Assembly (NCBI RefSeq): GCF_003854895.1
Contig: NZ_CP033966.1
Location: 1,736,001 to 1,800,000 of the forward strand
Direction: 5' to 3'
DNA: 64,000 nt
DNA from: Pigmentiphaga sp. H8
GTDB taxonomy: Bacteria; Pseudomonadota; Gammaproteobacteria; Burkholderiales; Burkholderiaceae_B
Numbering within the stretch: the stretch's first letter is position 1; each line of letters begins with the position of its first letter. Position numbers and translations under genes: made by a program. Below are positions 1-7,500 of this stretch, one piece after another. The notes beneath the pieces are model-generated. The model had not been told where the DNA came from and did no database searches. It saw only the letters and a program-made list of their open reading frames with translations.

Positions 1-117
1 CACTGGGTGTCGTTCGGCGCGGCCGGCACGCTGCTGGTGGCGGCCGCGCTGTTGTCCATGCGCCTGCCCCGGCGCGCGACGCTGCTGGTGCCGCGCGCCG
101 CGCCGGCGGCGGGCTGA
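1..117 (+). CDS. C-terminal fragment of a membrane protein, probably an MFS transporter (partial)
   Basis: Only the last 38 codons are in the window. The frame is open from base 1 and stops at 115-117. The visible residues form one hydrophobic segment (about residues 2-20) followed by a basic, Ala/Pro-rich tail, as in the last helix of many major facilitator transporters. Its family is inferred from this alone. It converges with the Bug receptor gene, whose stop lies 27 bases away. Confidence 0.45.
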   Translation, partial: HWVSFGAAGTLLVAAALLSMRLPRRATLLVPRAAPAAG

Positions 118-144
118 GGAAGCGGGCCGCCGGCGCGGCGGGCG

Positions 145-1119
145 TCAGTTCACCGAAACGTTGAACTCCTTGATCAGCTTGGCCCACTCGCCGGCCTCGC
201 GCTGCATCGATTGCCCGAAGGCGTCCGCGCTCACGAAGGCCGGCTCCAGCCCTTGGTTGCGCAGCCATGCCGTCACCTCGGGATCGCGCAGCACCGTCTG
301 GATGTCGGCGTGCAGCTTGTCGATAATCGGCCGCGGCGTGCCGGCCGGCGCCAGGATGCCGAACCAGCCCCCCTCGCGCAGGCGGGGGAAGCCCAGCTCG
401 GTGAATGTCGGGACTTCGGGCAGGACCTTCGAGCGCTTGGGCGCCAGCACCGCCAGGGCGCGTACCTTGCCTTCACGGATATGCGGCAGGGCGGTGCCGA
501 CCGAGTTGAAGCTCGATTCCACGTGTCCGCCCAGCATGTCGGCCAGCGACAGCGCCTCGCCCTTGTAGGGAACCGGCAGCACTTCCATGCCGGCTCCCTG
601 GCCAAGGATCAGGCTGTAGAAATGAAAGCTCGAGCCGGTGCCGAAGTTGCCCACGCCCAGCGGCTTGCCGCGCGTCTTCACGCCTTCGACCAGTTGCGCG
701 AGCGTCTTGTAGGGGGAGTCGGCGCGCACCACGAAGACGGTTTCCGTGTCGACCAGTTGCGCGACGGGGGTGAAGTCCTTGATGGGGTCGTAGGGCGTTT
801 CGGGATACAGCAGCTTGACCATGCCGTGCGAGACGAAGGTCGACAGCAGGGTATAGCCGTCCGGGGCGGCGCGGGCGACGATTTCCGCGCCTATCCGCGT
901 CGTGCCGCCGGGGCGGTTCTCGACCACGACGGGCTGTTTCCATTTCTTGTTCAGATGGTCCGCAAGCAGCCGGGTGATCCGGTCGGGGCTGCTGCCTGGC
1001 GGCCCGGGCAGGACGATGCGGATCGCCTTGTCCGGCCAGGACTGGGATTGGGCATGGGCGGGAGCGGCGGCGACGGCCAGGGCGCATGCCCAGGTCAGGT
1101 GGAACCAGCGATGCTTCAT
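145..1119 (-). CDS. Bug/TctC-family tripartite tricarboxylate transporter periplasmic receptor
   Basis: A 324-aa periplasmic solute-binding protein of the Bug (TctC) family, which captures small carboxylates. The start at 1119 is chosen because GAGGAG lies about 8 bases upstream and the next residues form a Sec signal (hydrophobic stretch ending AHA-QSQ, about residues 9-24). The mature protein starts with the family pattern 'WPDKAIRIVLPGPPGSSPD' and carries 'VVENRPGG' and 'GAEIVARAAPDGYTLL', all typical. It is the last gene of the minus-strand run that begins with the flavin reductase at 3943, so it probably delivers the substrate those enzymes use. No TctA/TctB membrane partners are nearby, which is usual for Bug proteins in Bordetella. 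The ligand cannot be read from the sequence. Confidence 0.9.
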   Translation of the reverse strand: MKHRWFHLTWACALAVAAAPAHAQSQSWPDKAIRIVLPGPPGSSPDRITRLLADHLNKKWKQPVVVENRPGGTTRIGAEIVARAAPDGYTLLSTFVSHGMVKLLYPETPYDPIKDFTPVAQLVDTETVFVVRADSPYKTLAQLVEGVKTRGKPLGVGNFGTGSSFHFYSLILGQGAGMEVLPVPYKGEALSLADMLGGHVESSFNSVGTALPHIREGKVRALAVLAPKRSKVLPEVPTFTELGFPRLREGGWFGILAPAGTPRPIIDKLHADIQTVLRDPEVTAWLRNQGLEPAFVSADAFGQSMQREAGEWAKLIKEFNVSVN

Positions 1120-1151
1120 GGGGTGTCTCCTCGGTGGTGTTCGTCGTGTAA

Positions 1152-1997
1152 TCAATGGTGGCGCAGGAAGTCGTGGACGCTGCGGTTGAATCGGTCCGGG
1201 GCTTCGAGTTTGAGCAGATGGCCGCAACCCGCGAATGTTTCGAGCGCGGCGCCGTCCAGGGCGCCGCGCAGGCGCTCGGCATGTTCGACGGGCGGTGCGA
1301 CGCGGTCTTCCCCGCCCGCCAGGATCAACGTGGGCACATGGACGGCGGCCGCCAGGGCAAGCGCGTCGCAGTCGAACAGCATGTGCGTGGCCTGTGCCAG
1401 TCCCGCCGGGTGCACCGCCGCCTGCAGTTCCCCGAAGCGCCGGACCACCAGCGTGTCCGGGGCGGGGCCCAGGAAGCGGGGGGCGCGTTCCTCGGGTGTC
1501 TGGACCCTGGCCGCGGGCGAAAGCCGTTCGGCCATGCGCCGGGTGCGCTCGTCCAGAGGGAGGTGGGCGTAGCCCCGGGTCGGCACCGACAGCACCATGG
1601 CCCGTGTCCGCTCCGGATATCGCCCGGCGAAGGCCTGGGCGATCAAGGTGCCCCAGGAACTGGCGACCAGATGCACGCGGTCCAGGGACAAGGCGTCCAG
1701 CAGGGCGGCGAGCACTGCGGCGTAGGCATGCACGTCCGGCGCCGGGGAGGCGAGCGGCGTGCTGGCGCCGAAGCCGGGAGCGTTCCACGCGAGCAGCCGC
1801 AGTTGCGTGGACAGGCCGGCCAGTTGCGCACGATAGCCGGCCGAGCTCGATCCGATGCCGTGCAGCAGCAGGACCGCGTCGGCGCCATGGCCCGTGTCGC
1901 GGTATTCCAGGGTGCTTCCCGAAGGCAGAAGCGCGTGCCGCAGCGGGGGCAGGTCCGATCCGAGCAGGCGCCGGTCCACGGCTGACAGGGCGGGCAT
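1152..1997 (-). CDS. alpha/beta hydrolase
   Basis: A 281-aa alpha/beta-hydrolase-fold enzyme. The oxyanion loop 'LLLHGIGSSS' is near residue 45. The nucleophile elbow is 'VASSWGT' near residue 112, with Ala in place of the usual first Gly of GxSxG. A C-terminal 'GCGHLLKLE' supplies the catalytic His, and 'ILAGGEDRVAPP' probably supplies the acid. The gene follows the luciferase-like monooxygenase with a 4-base gap and precedes the Bug receptor by 32 bases, so it is probably co-transcribed. In such clusters these enzymes often hydrolyse an ester, lactone or C-C bond made by the monooxygenase; here that is inference. Confidence 0.85.
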   Translation of the reverse strand: MPALSAVDRRLLGSDLPPLRHALLPSGSTLEYRDTGHGADAVLLLHGIGSSSAGYRAQLAGLSTQLRLLAWNAPGFGASTPLASPAPDVHAYAAVLAALLDALSLDRVHLVASSWGTLIAQAFAGRYPERTRAMVLSVPTRGYAHLPLDERTRRMAERLSPAARVQTPEERAPRFLGPAPDTLVVRRFGELQAAVHPAGLAQATHMLFDCDALALAAAVHVPTLILAGGEDRVAPPVEHAERLRGALDGAALETFAGCGHLLKLEAPDRFNRSVHDFLRHH

Positions 1998-2001
1998 CGG
2001 A

Positions 2002-3030
2002 TCAGGCCTCCGTGGTCACGGGGCTGGCCAGCGCGGGCAGGACGAACTCCGCCATCAGTGCCGTCGAGCGCAGGGATTCGGCCAGGGTGAGATCGCCGAA
2101 AGCGAGGCGGCAGACGAAATAGTTGATGCCGGCCTGGTCCGCCGCTTCGGCGATCCAGTCCCGGACCGTGGCGGGCGAGCCGGCGATGCAAAGGCCGGCG
2201 CGTTGCGCGTCGTCGAAGTTGTCGGGAAAGGACAGGGTTCTGGGCAGGGTCCCGTGCTTGACCCACAGGTGCATCAGGTGCGTGTACCAGCGTCGGTACG
2301 CGCGCCGGGCCGAGTCCATCGCCTGCGCGTCGGTGTCGGCCACGACCACGTGCCGGCTCATGCCCAGGCAGGGGACGGCCTCGGCGGCATGGCCCAGTTC
2401 CTGCCAGTGGAGGCGATACTGGTCGGTAATGGCGCGGACCTGCGTCGCGGGGCCGTTGCAGACGATGTTGATGGCGTTGGCCGCGGTCCATTGCGTGGCG
2501 GCCGGCGTGCCGGCGCCGTACCAGATCGGCGGGGTGGGCCGTTGCAGGCACTGCATTTCCACCGGTACGTCGCGCAGGTCGAAGTGCTTGCCCTGGAAAT
2601 TCACGACGGGCTGGGTCAGTCCCTGCATGATGATCTGGTAGGACTCGTGGTAGATGCCCTGCGATTGCTCGGGATCGACGCCGTAGTAGCCCAGCTCGTA
2701 GGGCGAGATGCCGCGTCCGAACCCGACTTCGAGCCGGCCGTGGCTCAACTGGTCCAGCATGCAGATTTCTTCCATGACCCGCAGCGGGTGATGCATGCCC
2801 AGGGTGTAGACCAGCGGGCCGAAGCGCAGCCTGCGGGTGCGCTGGGCGACGGCGGCCAGATAGACGCTGGGCGACGGCGCGATGCCCAGAGGCGTCGAAT
2901 GGTGCTCGGCGACATGATAGGCATGGAAGCCGCCCCGGTCGTAGGCTTCGGTCAGGATCAGCCTTTCTTCGTACTGCTGGGCGAGGGGGACGGTACCGCG
3001 GTCCATATGATCGAAAACGGCGAACTTCAT
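2002..3030 (-). CDS. LLM-class flavin-dependent monooxygenase (luciferase-like)
   Basis: A 342-aa bacterial-luciferase-like TIM-barrel protein. The N-terminus 'MKFAVFDHMDRG', 'HVAEHHSTPLGIAPSPSVYLAAVAQRT', the segment giving 'RLRFGPLVYTLGMHHPLRVMEE' and 'RLEVGFGRG' are standard family signatures. The family uses FMNH2 supplied by a separate reductase. The flavin reductase at 3464-3943 in the same run is the obvious partner, making a two-component monooxygenase. AAGGGA lies just upstream of the start. The substrate is unknown. An F420-dependent role is unlikely because a flavin reductase is linked. Confidence 0.88.
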   Translation of the reverse strand: MKFAVFDHMDRGTVPLAQQYEERLILTEAYDRGGFHAYHVAEHHSTPLGIAPSPSVYLAAVAQRTRRLRFGPLVYTLGMHHPLRVMEEICMLDQLSHGRLEVGFGRGISPYELGYYGVDPEQSQGIYHESYQIIMQGLTQPVVNFQGKHFDLRDVPVEMQCLQRPTPPIWYGAGTPAATQWTAANAINIVCNGPATQVRAITDQYRLHWQELGHAAEAVPCLGMSRHVVVADTDAQAMDSARRAYRRWYTHLMHLWVKHGTLPRTLSFPDNFDDAQRAGLCIAGSPATVRDWIAEAADQAGINYFVCRLAFGDLTLAESLRSTALMAEFVLPALASPVTTEA

Positions 3031-3093
3031 GGGATTTCCCTTGTAGGCGTGGAAAGCGGGCCGGCTCGAACCGGAGGCTAGGGAGAACGGGCC

Positions 3094-3441
3094 CTAGCGG
3101 GCGAACAGCTGGAACACGGTGCCCGCGGGATCCGCGGCGGTGACGACCCGGCCATGGCCGCCCATGTCGCGTTGATCGAGTACCCGGCCACCCTGGGCCA
3201 GCACCCGGGCGCGGATGCCGTCCAGGTCGTCGCAGGCGAATACGAGTACCGCGCCGCGTGCATCGGGCGGGGCTTCCTGCGGCGCCGCCAGGGCGAAGCG
3301 GGATGCCCCCGCCTGGAACTCCGCCCAGCGGGAGCCGTCGGCGAAACGGGGAGCCAGTCCCAGCGCATCGCGGTAGAAGGCGCTCAGGGCGGCCATGTCG
3401 CGCGCGACGTGGTAGCCCATGCGTATCGAAGAAACCGTCAT
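3094..3441 (-). CDS. VOC (glyoxalase/extradiol-type) family protein
   Basis: A 115-aa single-module vicinal-oxygen-chelate protein. The N-terminal strand 'IRMGYHVARDMAALSAFYRDALGLAP' and the end 'GRVVTAADPAGTVFQL' are the two halves of the fold. His11 ('GYHV') could be a metal ligand, but the usual C-terminal Glu ligand ('PDGNxxEL') is replaced by Gln ('PAGTVFQL'). Metal catalysis is therefore uncertain, and a binding or resistance role is possible. It sits between the flavin reductase (22-base gap) and the monooxygenase (63-base gap). Confidence 0.75.
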   Translation of the reverse strand: MTVSSIRMGYHVARDMAALSAFYRDALGLAPRFADGSRWAEFQAGASRFALAAPQEAPPDARGAVLVFACDDLDGIRARVLAQGGRVLDQRDMGGHGRVVTAADPAGTVFQLFAR

Positions 3442-3463
3442 CGGTCTTTCCTCCAGATGGGTG

Positions 3464-3943
3464 TCAGGCGGCGCTGAACAGGCCGCTCTTGTAGAGCAGG
3501 GACAGATCGTCCCTGTCGGTCATGCCGACGATCTCGCCGATATAGAGCGTGTGGGTGCCGCCGTCGACGGCCTGGACCACCCTGCATTCGAACGTGGCCA
3601 GCGCATCGCGCAGCAGCGGCGCGCCGGTCTCGCCCTCGGTCCAGTCGCCGGTCTCGAAGCGCCCGCCCGGGGCGCCCGACGGCGAGGAGAAGGCGTGCGC
3701 GATGTCGGCCTGGCCATGGCTGAGGTAATTGACGCCGAAATAGCCCGCCTGTCCGATGGCGTCGTGGGCCCGGACCCGCTTGTTCACACATACGAGCAAT
3801 TGCGGCGGCTCGGCGCTGACGCTGCAGACGGCGGTGGCGGTCAGGCCCCGGCGTTCGCCCCGATGGGCGGCGCTGATGACCGTGACGGGGGCGGGAACCC
3901 GCCGCATGGCCGTCTTGAAGGCTGCGGAGTCGGACATACCCAT
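3464..3943 (-). CDS. flavin reductase (HpaC-like) of a two-component monooxygenase
   Basis: A 159-aa flavin-reductase-like split-barrel protein. 'FKTAMRRVPAPVTVISA', 'GLTATAVCSVSAEPPQLLVCVNK' and 'GYFGVNYLSHGQ' are the family landmarks that bind FMN or FAD. It probably feeds reduced flavin to the luciferase-like monooxygenase two genes downstream. The start at 3943 (ATGGGTATG) has AGGAG 8 bases upstream. The frame stays open to a TTG at 3964, but that TTG lies before the ribosome-binding site and is unlikely. First gene of the minus-strand run and divergent from the IclR regulator at 4108. Confidence 0.85.
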   Translation of the reverse strand: MGMSDSAAFKTAMRRVPAPVTVISAAHRGERRGLTATAVCSVSAEPPQLLVCVNKRVRAHDAIGQAGYFGVNYLSHGQADIAHAFSSPSGAPGGRFETGDWTEGETGAPLLRDALATFECRVVQAVDGGTHTLYIGEIVGMTDRDDLSLLYKSGLFSAA

Positions 3944-3959
3944 TAGGGTGTCTCCTATA

Positions 3960-3974
3960 TTCAATATTATTGAA
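3960..3974. promoter_or_regulatory. perfect 15-bp inverted repeat, candidate IclR operator
   Basis: TTCAATA-T-TATTGAA lies in the divergent gap between the flavin reductase (start 3943) and the IclR gene (start 4108), within an AT-rich stretch (3957-3998) that stands out in this GC-rich region. A second AT-rich segment, 'TTTGATATTGTTAAATTTA', follows. Position and symmetry suggest that the adjacent IclR protein binds here. Binding is inferred. Confidence 0.5.
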
Positions 3975-4107
3975 TAATTTGATATTGTTAAATTTATCGT
4001 AGGCGGCGCGACGGCCCCCTGTCAAGAGGGGCCGGGGGGCGGCAGGTACAATCGGCGCCACGCTCGGCCCCACGCGGCGCGTATTTCCTGATCGGTCTAT
4101 CGGATCC

Positions 4108-4920
4108 ATGACACCCATGAAGGCAGGCACCGCTCCGGCACCCGGCCCAGGGCCTCGGGGCATCCAATCCCTGGAAATCGGCTATCGCATCCTGGTGGCC
4201 ATCCAGATGGGCCCCGGCGCGGTGGCCTTGAAAGACATCGCGGCGCGCGCCGACATCACGGCCAGCGCGGCCCACAACTATCTCGCCAGCTTCGTGCGCG
4301 TCGGCATGGTCAAGAGCGACGGCCGCGGCCTGTACCGTCTGGGTCCCAGCCTGGCGGCGCTCGGCATGACCGCCGCCCGCGACGTCGATCACTTCGAATT
4401 GGTGCGCGAGGCCGCCGTCGCGCTGAGCGAGGAAACCGGCCTGGGCGTGGCGGTGGTCATCTGGAGCAACGGCCCGGTCATCCTGGTCAACCAGTCGGCG
4501 GTGCGCGGCCGGGTCTTCGAGCTGCGCAACGGCCCGGTCGAAATGCTGCACACGGCCGCCGGCCATGTGTTCGCGGCGCATCTTGCCGACCAGGCGGTGC
4601 TGCCCGTGCTCAAGAGGGAGTTGGAGGCGAATGGGCTGGCGCCCACGCCGCAGGAGGCCGAGGCCAGGCTCGCGGCCATGCGTGCCCCGGTACTGGAGCG
4701 GGGGTATTCGGTGGTGGAACTGCGTGCCTTGCCGACCTATCTGGCGGTCAGCGTGCCCGTGTGGAACGTGCACGGCGAGGTGGCCTATGGCCTGACGATC
4801 ACGTCGCCCATGTCGCTGCTGGACACGAGCAAGGACAGTACGCAGGTCCGGGCGCTACGGGAAAAGGGCAGGGCGTTGTCGCGCCTGCTGGGCGCGCCGG
4901 CCAGTCTCTGGGCCGAATGA
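4108..4920 (+). CDS. IclR-family transcriptional regulator
   Basis: A 270-aa regulator with an N-terminal winged helix (about residues 20-85; 'RGIQSLEIGYRILVAI', 'LKDIAARADITASAAHNYLASFVRVG') and a C-terminal IclR effector domain ('LHTAAGHVFAAHL', 'RGYSVVELRALPTYLAVSVPVWN'). Family members bind small organic acids or aromatics and control neighbouring catabolic genes. Divergence from the monooxygenase cluster suggests it regulates that cluster. A second ATG three codons in (4117) is an alternative start. The stop is followed at once by a strong hairpin. Confidence 0.9.
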   Translation: MTPMKAGTAPAPGPGPRGIQSLEIGYRILVAIQMGPGAVALKDIAARADITASAAHNYLASFVRVGMVKSDGRGLYRLGPSLAALGMTAARDVDHFELVREAAVALSEETGLGVAVVIWSNGPVILVNQSAVRGRVFELRNGPVEMLHTAAGHVFAAHLADQAVLPVLKRELEANGLAPTPQEAEARLAAMRAPVLERGYSVVELRALPTYLAVSVPVWNVHGEVAYGLTITSPMSLLDTSKDSTQVRALREKGRALSRLLGAPASLWAE

Positions 4921-4952
4921 AGGCGTGCCGGGGGTTTGCCCCGGCACGCCTT
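4920..4952. terminator. strong hairpin between convergent genes
   Basis: Arms AAGGCGTGCCGGGG and CCCCGGCACGCCTT around a short loop form a near-perfect stem between the stop codons of the IclR gene (+) and the DUF4148-type gene (-). There is no long T run on either side, so it may be a weak intrinsic terminator or an mRNA 3'-end stabiliser serving both genes. Confidence 0.6.
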
Positions 4953-4972
4953 GCGAAACAGCGGCTGTCTGC

Positions 4973-5296
4973 TTACAGGTTGGCGGGGTATTCGCCCGGG
5001 CCGCCGACGCGATTGGCCGCGTTGTATTCGTTGCGCTCCTGCCGGACCTGCGCGCGGTCAACCGGCTTGCTGGCTTGCTGGACGGTCTGGTCGGGGAAGC
5101 CTTCCTGGCCGTAGACGATGCCGCCGTTGGCCTTGGCCTGCGCCAGTTCTTCAAGGACCTGGGCGCGGGTCAACTGGGACGTGGTCGAGATGTCGGGGGG
5201 CGGAAAATCGTTGCCGTAGTTGTTGCCTTGGTCGGCATGGGCGGCGGCGCCGAACAGAGTCGCGGCGATCAGGGTGGTGTAGGCAATGGCTTTCAT
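4973..5296 (-). CDS. small secreted DUF4148-type protein
   Basis: A 107-aa protein with a Sec signal (MKAIAYTTLIAATLFGAAAHA, cleavage near residue 21). The mature part resembles the DUF4148 family common in Burkholderiales: 'LTRAQVLEELAQAKANGGI', and a polar tail with 'RAQVRQERNEYNAANR'. The start at 5296 is preceded by GGAG at 7 bases; in-frame codons upstream lack a site. Family function is unknown; these are small periplasmic proteins often produced under stress. It stands alone. Confidence 0.8.
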   Translation of the reverse strand: MKAIAYTTLIAATLFGAAAHADQGNNYGNDFPPPDISTTSQLTRAQVLEELAQAKANGGIVYGQEGFPDQTVQQASKPVDRAQVRQERNEYNAANRVGGPGEYPANL

Positions 5297-5456
5297 GGCA
5301 TATCTCCAAAGTGTGGGGTGTCGGGCGGCTGGACGTCGTGTCAACCGCCGTGCTTTGAAGATGGGCGCGCAAGAATCCTTTTAAATACCGAAGATTTGGA
5401 AATGACTTTTCCAGTTTCACCAACAATCGGATGTTTCGAAGGCGGGTGGTCGCCGG

Positions 5457-6674
5457 CTAGAGCGACAGCATTTCTTCGCCCTCGCGCGGCGCCGCGGCGT
5501 CGCGGGCGCCCCCCCGTTCCTGTCCGGATGCACAGGAGATCCGGTCGCGTCCCTGCCGCTTGGCGGCGTACAGCAGGATGTCGGCGCGGGCGAAAAGTTC
5601 GTACAGCGGTTCGTCCACCCGGGACTGCGCGATGCCGAAGCTGGCCGTCACGGAAAAATCGCCGCGCGGGTTTTCCAGGCGCGTCAGCGCCAGTTGCGCG
5701 CGTATGCGCTCGGCCACCTGGACCGCCCCGGCCGCCGGGGTGCCCGGCATCAGGATCGCGAACTCGTCGCCGCCCAGCCGCCAGGCCATGTCGCCGGTGC
5801 GGGTGCAGTCGCGGATGATCCTTCCCATCTCGGCCAGCGTCGCGTCGCCCGCGGCGTGGCCATAGGTGTCGTTGATGGCCTTGAAGGTGTCCAGGTCCAG
5901 CAGCACCAGGCTGAACGGATACTCCGGGTGACGCTGCGGGCGGCCAAGGCTCAGGTCTTCGAAATTGCGGCGGTTCTTCAGTTGCGTGAGCGGGTCGGTA
6001 ACGCGTTCGTGCTTGAGCGGCGCGATGATGTCGGACAGGGCGCTGGCGAACAGCGACCCGCCCAGCACCAGGACGAGGGCGGCGGGCGGAAGAGCCAGCA
6101 GCCAGGCGTTGGGCTGCACGAACTCGCCTGACTGGGGCGGGGTCGAGCCCGCGACCCAGGAAATGCCCAGGAACAGGCAGGCGCAAACGAGCGGAAGCAT
6201 CCAGTACAGGACCTGGTCGGCTATGCCCCCGCGGCGCAGCGTGCCCAGCCGCATCCAGGCCAGGAGCAGCAGCGCGCCCAGGCCGACGCCCAGCGTATAG
6301 GCGAACGCGGGGACGTCGTTCTGCATGATGTGGAAGTGCAGCAGCAGGACCAGGATGGCGATGCCCAGCGCGCCCAGCGGCGATCCGTCGGCGTCGATGC
6401 CGCAGCGCGCGAGCAGGCCGCGGGCAAGCAGCAGCGCGCTGCCCACGTAGAGCACGGCGGCGGCCAGGTCGTCGCCCGTCATATCGGCGTGATCGAAGAT
6501 GCGCAACAGGGTACCGGCGGCGTAGACGGCGAAGGCGGCGGCGTACAGCAGCAGATAGGCGCGCGGACGCTCGTGGGCCCACAGGCAGGCGAAGCCCAGC
6601 GCGAACAGCAGGCACATCGCGGGATTGCCGAGCGCCAGGGCCTGGCTGGCGGTAAGTGGCAGGGACGAGTCCAA
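5457..6674 (-). CDS. membrane-bound diguanylate cyclase (GGDEF)
   Basis: A 405-aa protein with about six hydrophobic segments in residues 15-215 and a C-terminal GGDEF domain (about 222-385). The active-site motif is an intact GGDEF at 301-305. An inhibitory I-site RxxD (RTGD, 292-295) lies five residues before it, so product feedback is expected. It should make c-di-GMP from two GTP at the inner membrane. No EAL domain is present. It lies 133 bases downstream of kdpE on the same strand with no clear terminator between, so read-through from kdp is possible. The stimulus for the membrane sensor part is unknown. Confidence 0.92.
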   Translation of the reverse strand: MDSSLPLTASQALALGNPAMCLLFALGFACLWAHERPRAYLLLYAAAFAVYAAGTLLRIFDHADMTGDDLAAAVLYVGSALLLARGLLARCGIDADGSPLGALGIAILVLLLHFHIMQNDVPAFAYTLGVGLGALLLLAWMRLGTLRRGGIADQVLYWMLPLVCACLFLGISWVAGSTPPQSGEFVQPNAWLLALPPAALVLVLGGSLFASALSDIIAPLKHERVTDPLTQLKNRRNFEDLSLGRPQRHPEYPFSLVLLDLDTFKAINDTYGHAAGDATLAEMGRIIRDCTRTGDMAWRLGGDEFAILMPGTPAAGAVQVAERIRAQLALTRLENPRGDFSVTASFGIAQSRVDEPLYELFARADILLYAAKRQGRDRISCASGQERGGARDAAAPREGEEMLSL

Positions 6675-6807
6675 TTTGGCACTCCTGAACGACCCGGTCT
6701 ATGAAGCCTTGCCGGGACAGGTAGCCGTATCTTAGGAAGGGACGCCCAGGAATGAAACTGCTTGTAAAGAATCGTTCACGTTTGCGCGCGCGATGCCGCC
6801 AGGGTGT

Positions 6808-7500
6808 TCAGCCGGCGAAACGGTAGCCGACGCCGACCTCCGTCAGCAGGTAGGCCGGCTGAGCCGGGTCGGCCTCGAGTTTCTGCCTGAGATGGCCCAT
6901 GTAGATGCGCAGATAATGGTTGTTGCCGACGTAGGCCGGACCCCACACCTCGCGCAGGAGTTCTCGGTGCGTCAGGACCTTGCCGCGGTGCGCCGCCAAA
7001 GTGGCGAGCAGGCGGTATTCGCGGTTGGTCAGGTGCACGGCCTCGCCGCCGCGGGTCACGGTGCGCCGGGCGAAATCCAGGGTGACTTCGCCGAAATGGA
7101 TTTCCGCCGGCTGGCCGGCTCCCCCGCGCGCGTGCCGGCGCAGCAGGACCCGCACCCGCGCCAGGAGTTCGCCCACGCCGAAGGGCTTGCTCAGATAGTC
7201 GTCGGCACCGGCGTCCAGCGCGCCGATCTTGTCGCTTTCGGCGTCGCGGGCCGACAGCACCAGTACCGGCACTTCGGTCCAGCCGCGCAGCTCGGGGATC
7301 AGCGTCATGCCGTCGGCATCGGGCAGGCCCAGGTCCAGGATGACCAGGTCGGGGTGCCGGGTTCCGGCCTCGATCAGTCCGCGCTGCACGGTCTCGGCCT
7401 CGAAGATCGCGGCGCCTTCGCCCTCCAGCGCGCTGCGAACGAAGCGGCGGATGGCCGCGTCGTCTTCGATGATCAGGATGTTGGGTCGGTAGTCGAACAT
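6808..7500 (-). CDS. kdpE: KdpE, response regulator of potassium uptake
   Basis: A 230-aa OmpR-type response regulator. The receiver domain (1-120) has acidic residues D13/D14, the phospho-acceptor D56 in 'LVILDLGLPD' and the Lys in 'YLSKPFGV'. The C-terminal winged helix (about 130-228) contains 'LTNREYRLLATLAAHRGKVL' and 'YLRIYMGHLRQKLE'. It is the last gene of the kdp run and overlaps kdpD by 28 bases. Phosphorylated by KdpD, it activates kdpFABC when potassium is low or osmolarity is high. Confidence 0.96.
   Translation of the reverse strand: MFDYRPNILIIEDDAAIRRFVRSALEGEGAAIFEAETVQRGLIEAGTRHPDLVILDLGLPDADGMTLIPELRGWTEVPVLVLSARDAESDKIGALDAGADDYLSKPFGVGELLARVRVLLRRHARGGAGQPAEIHFGEVTLDFARRTVTRGGEAVHLTNREYRLLATLAAHRGKVLTHRELLREVWGPAYVGNNHYLRIYMGHLRQKLEADPAQPAYLLTEVGVGYRFAG

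Noticed and set aside
3094..3441. Assignment of the VOC protein as a ring-cleavage dioxygenase
   Set aside because: A single module with a non-ligand C-terminal residue (Gln) cannot be called an extradiol dioxygenase; kept as VOC family only.
3957..4000. A fourth copy of the MarR-regulon element ahead of the flavin reductase
   Set aside because: It is similarly AT-rich and contains a palindrome, but lacks the AGTTG/CAACTAT flanks and the 49-bp spacing.
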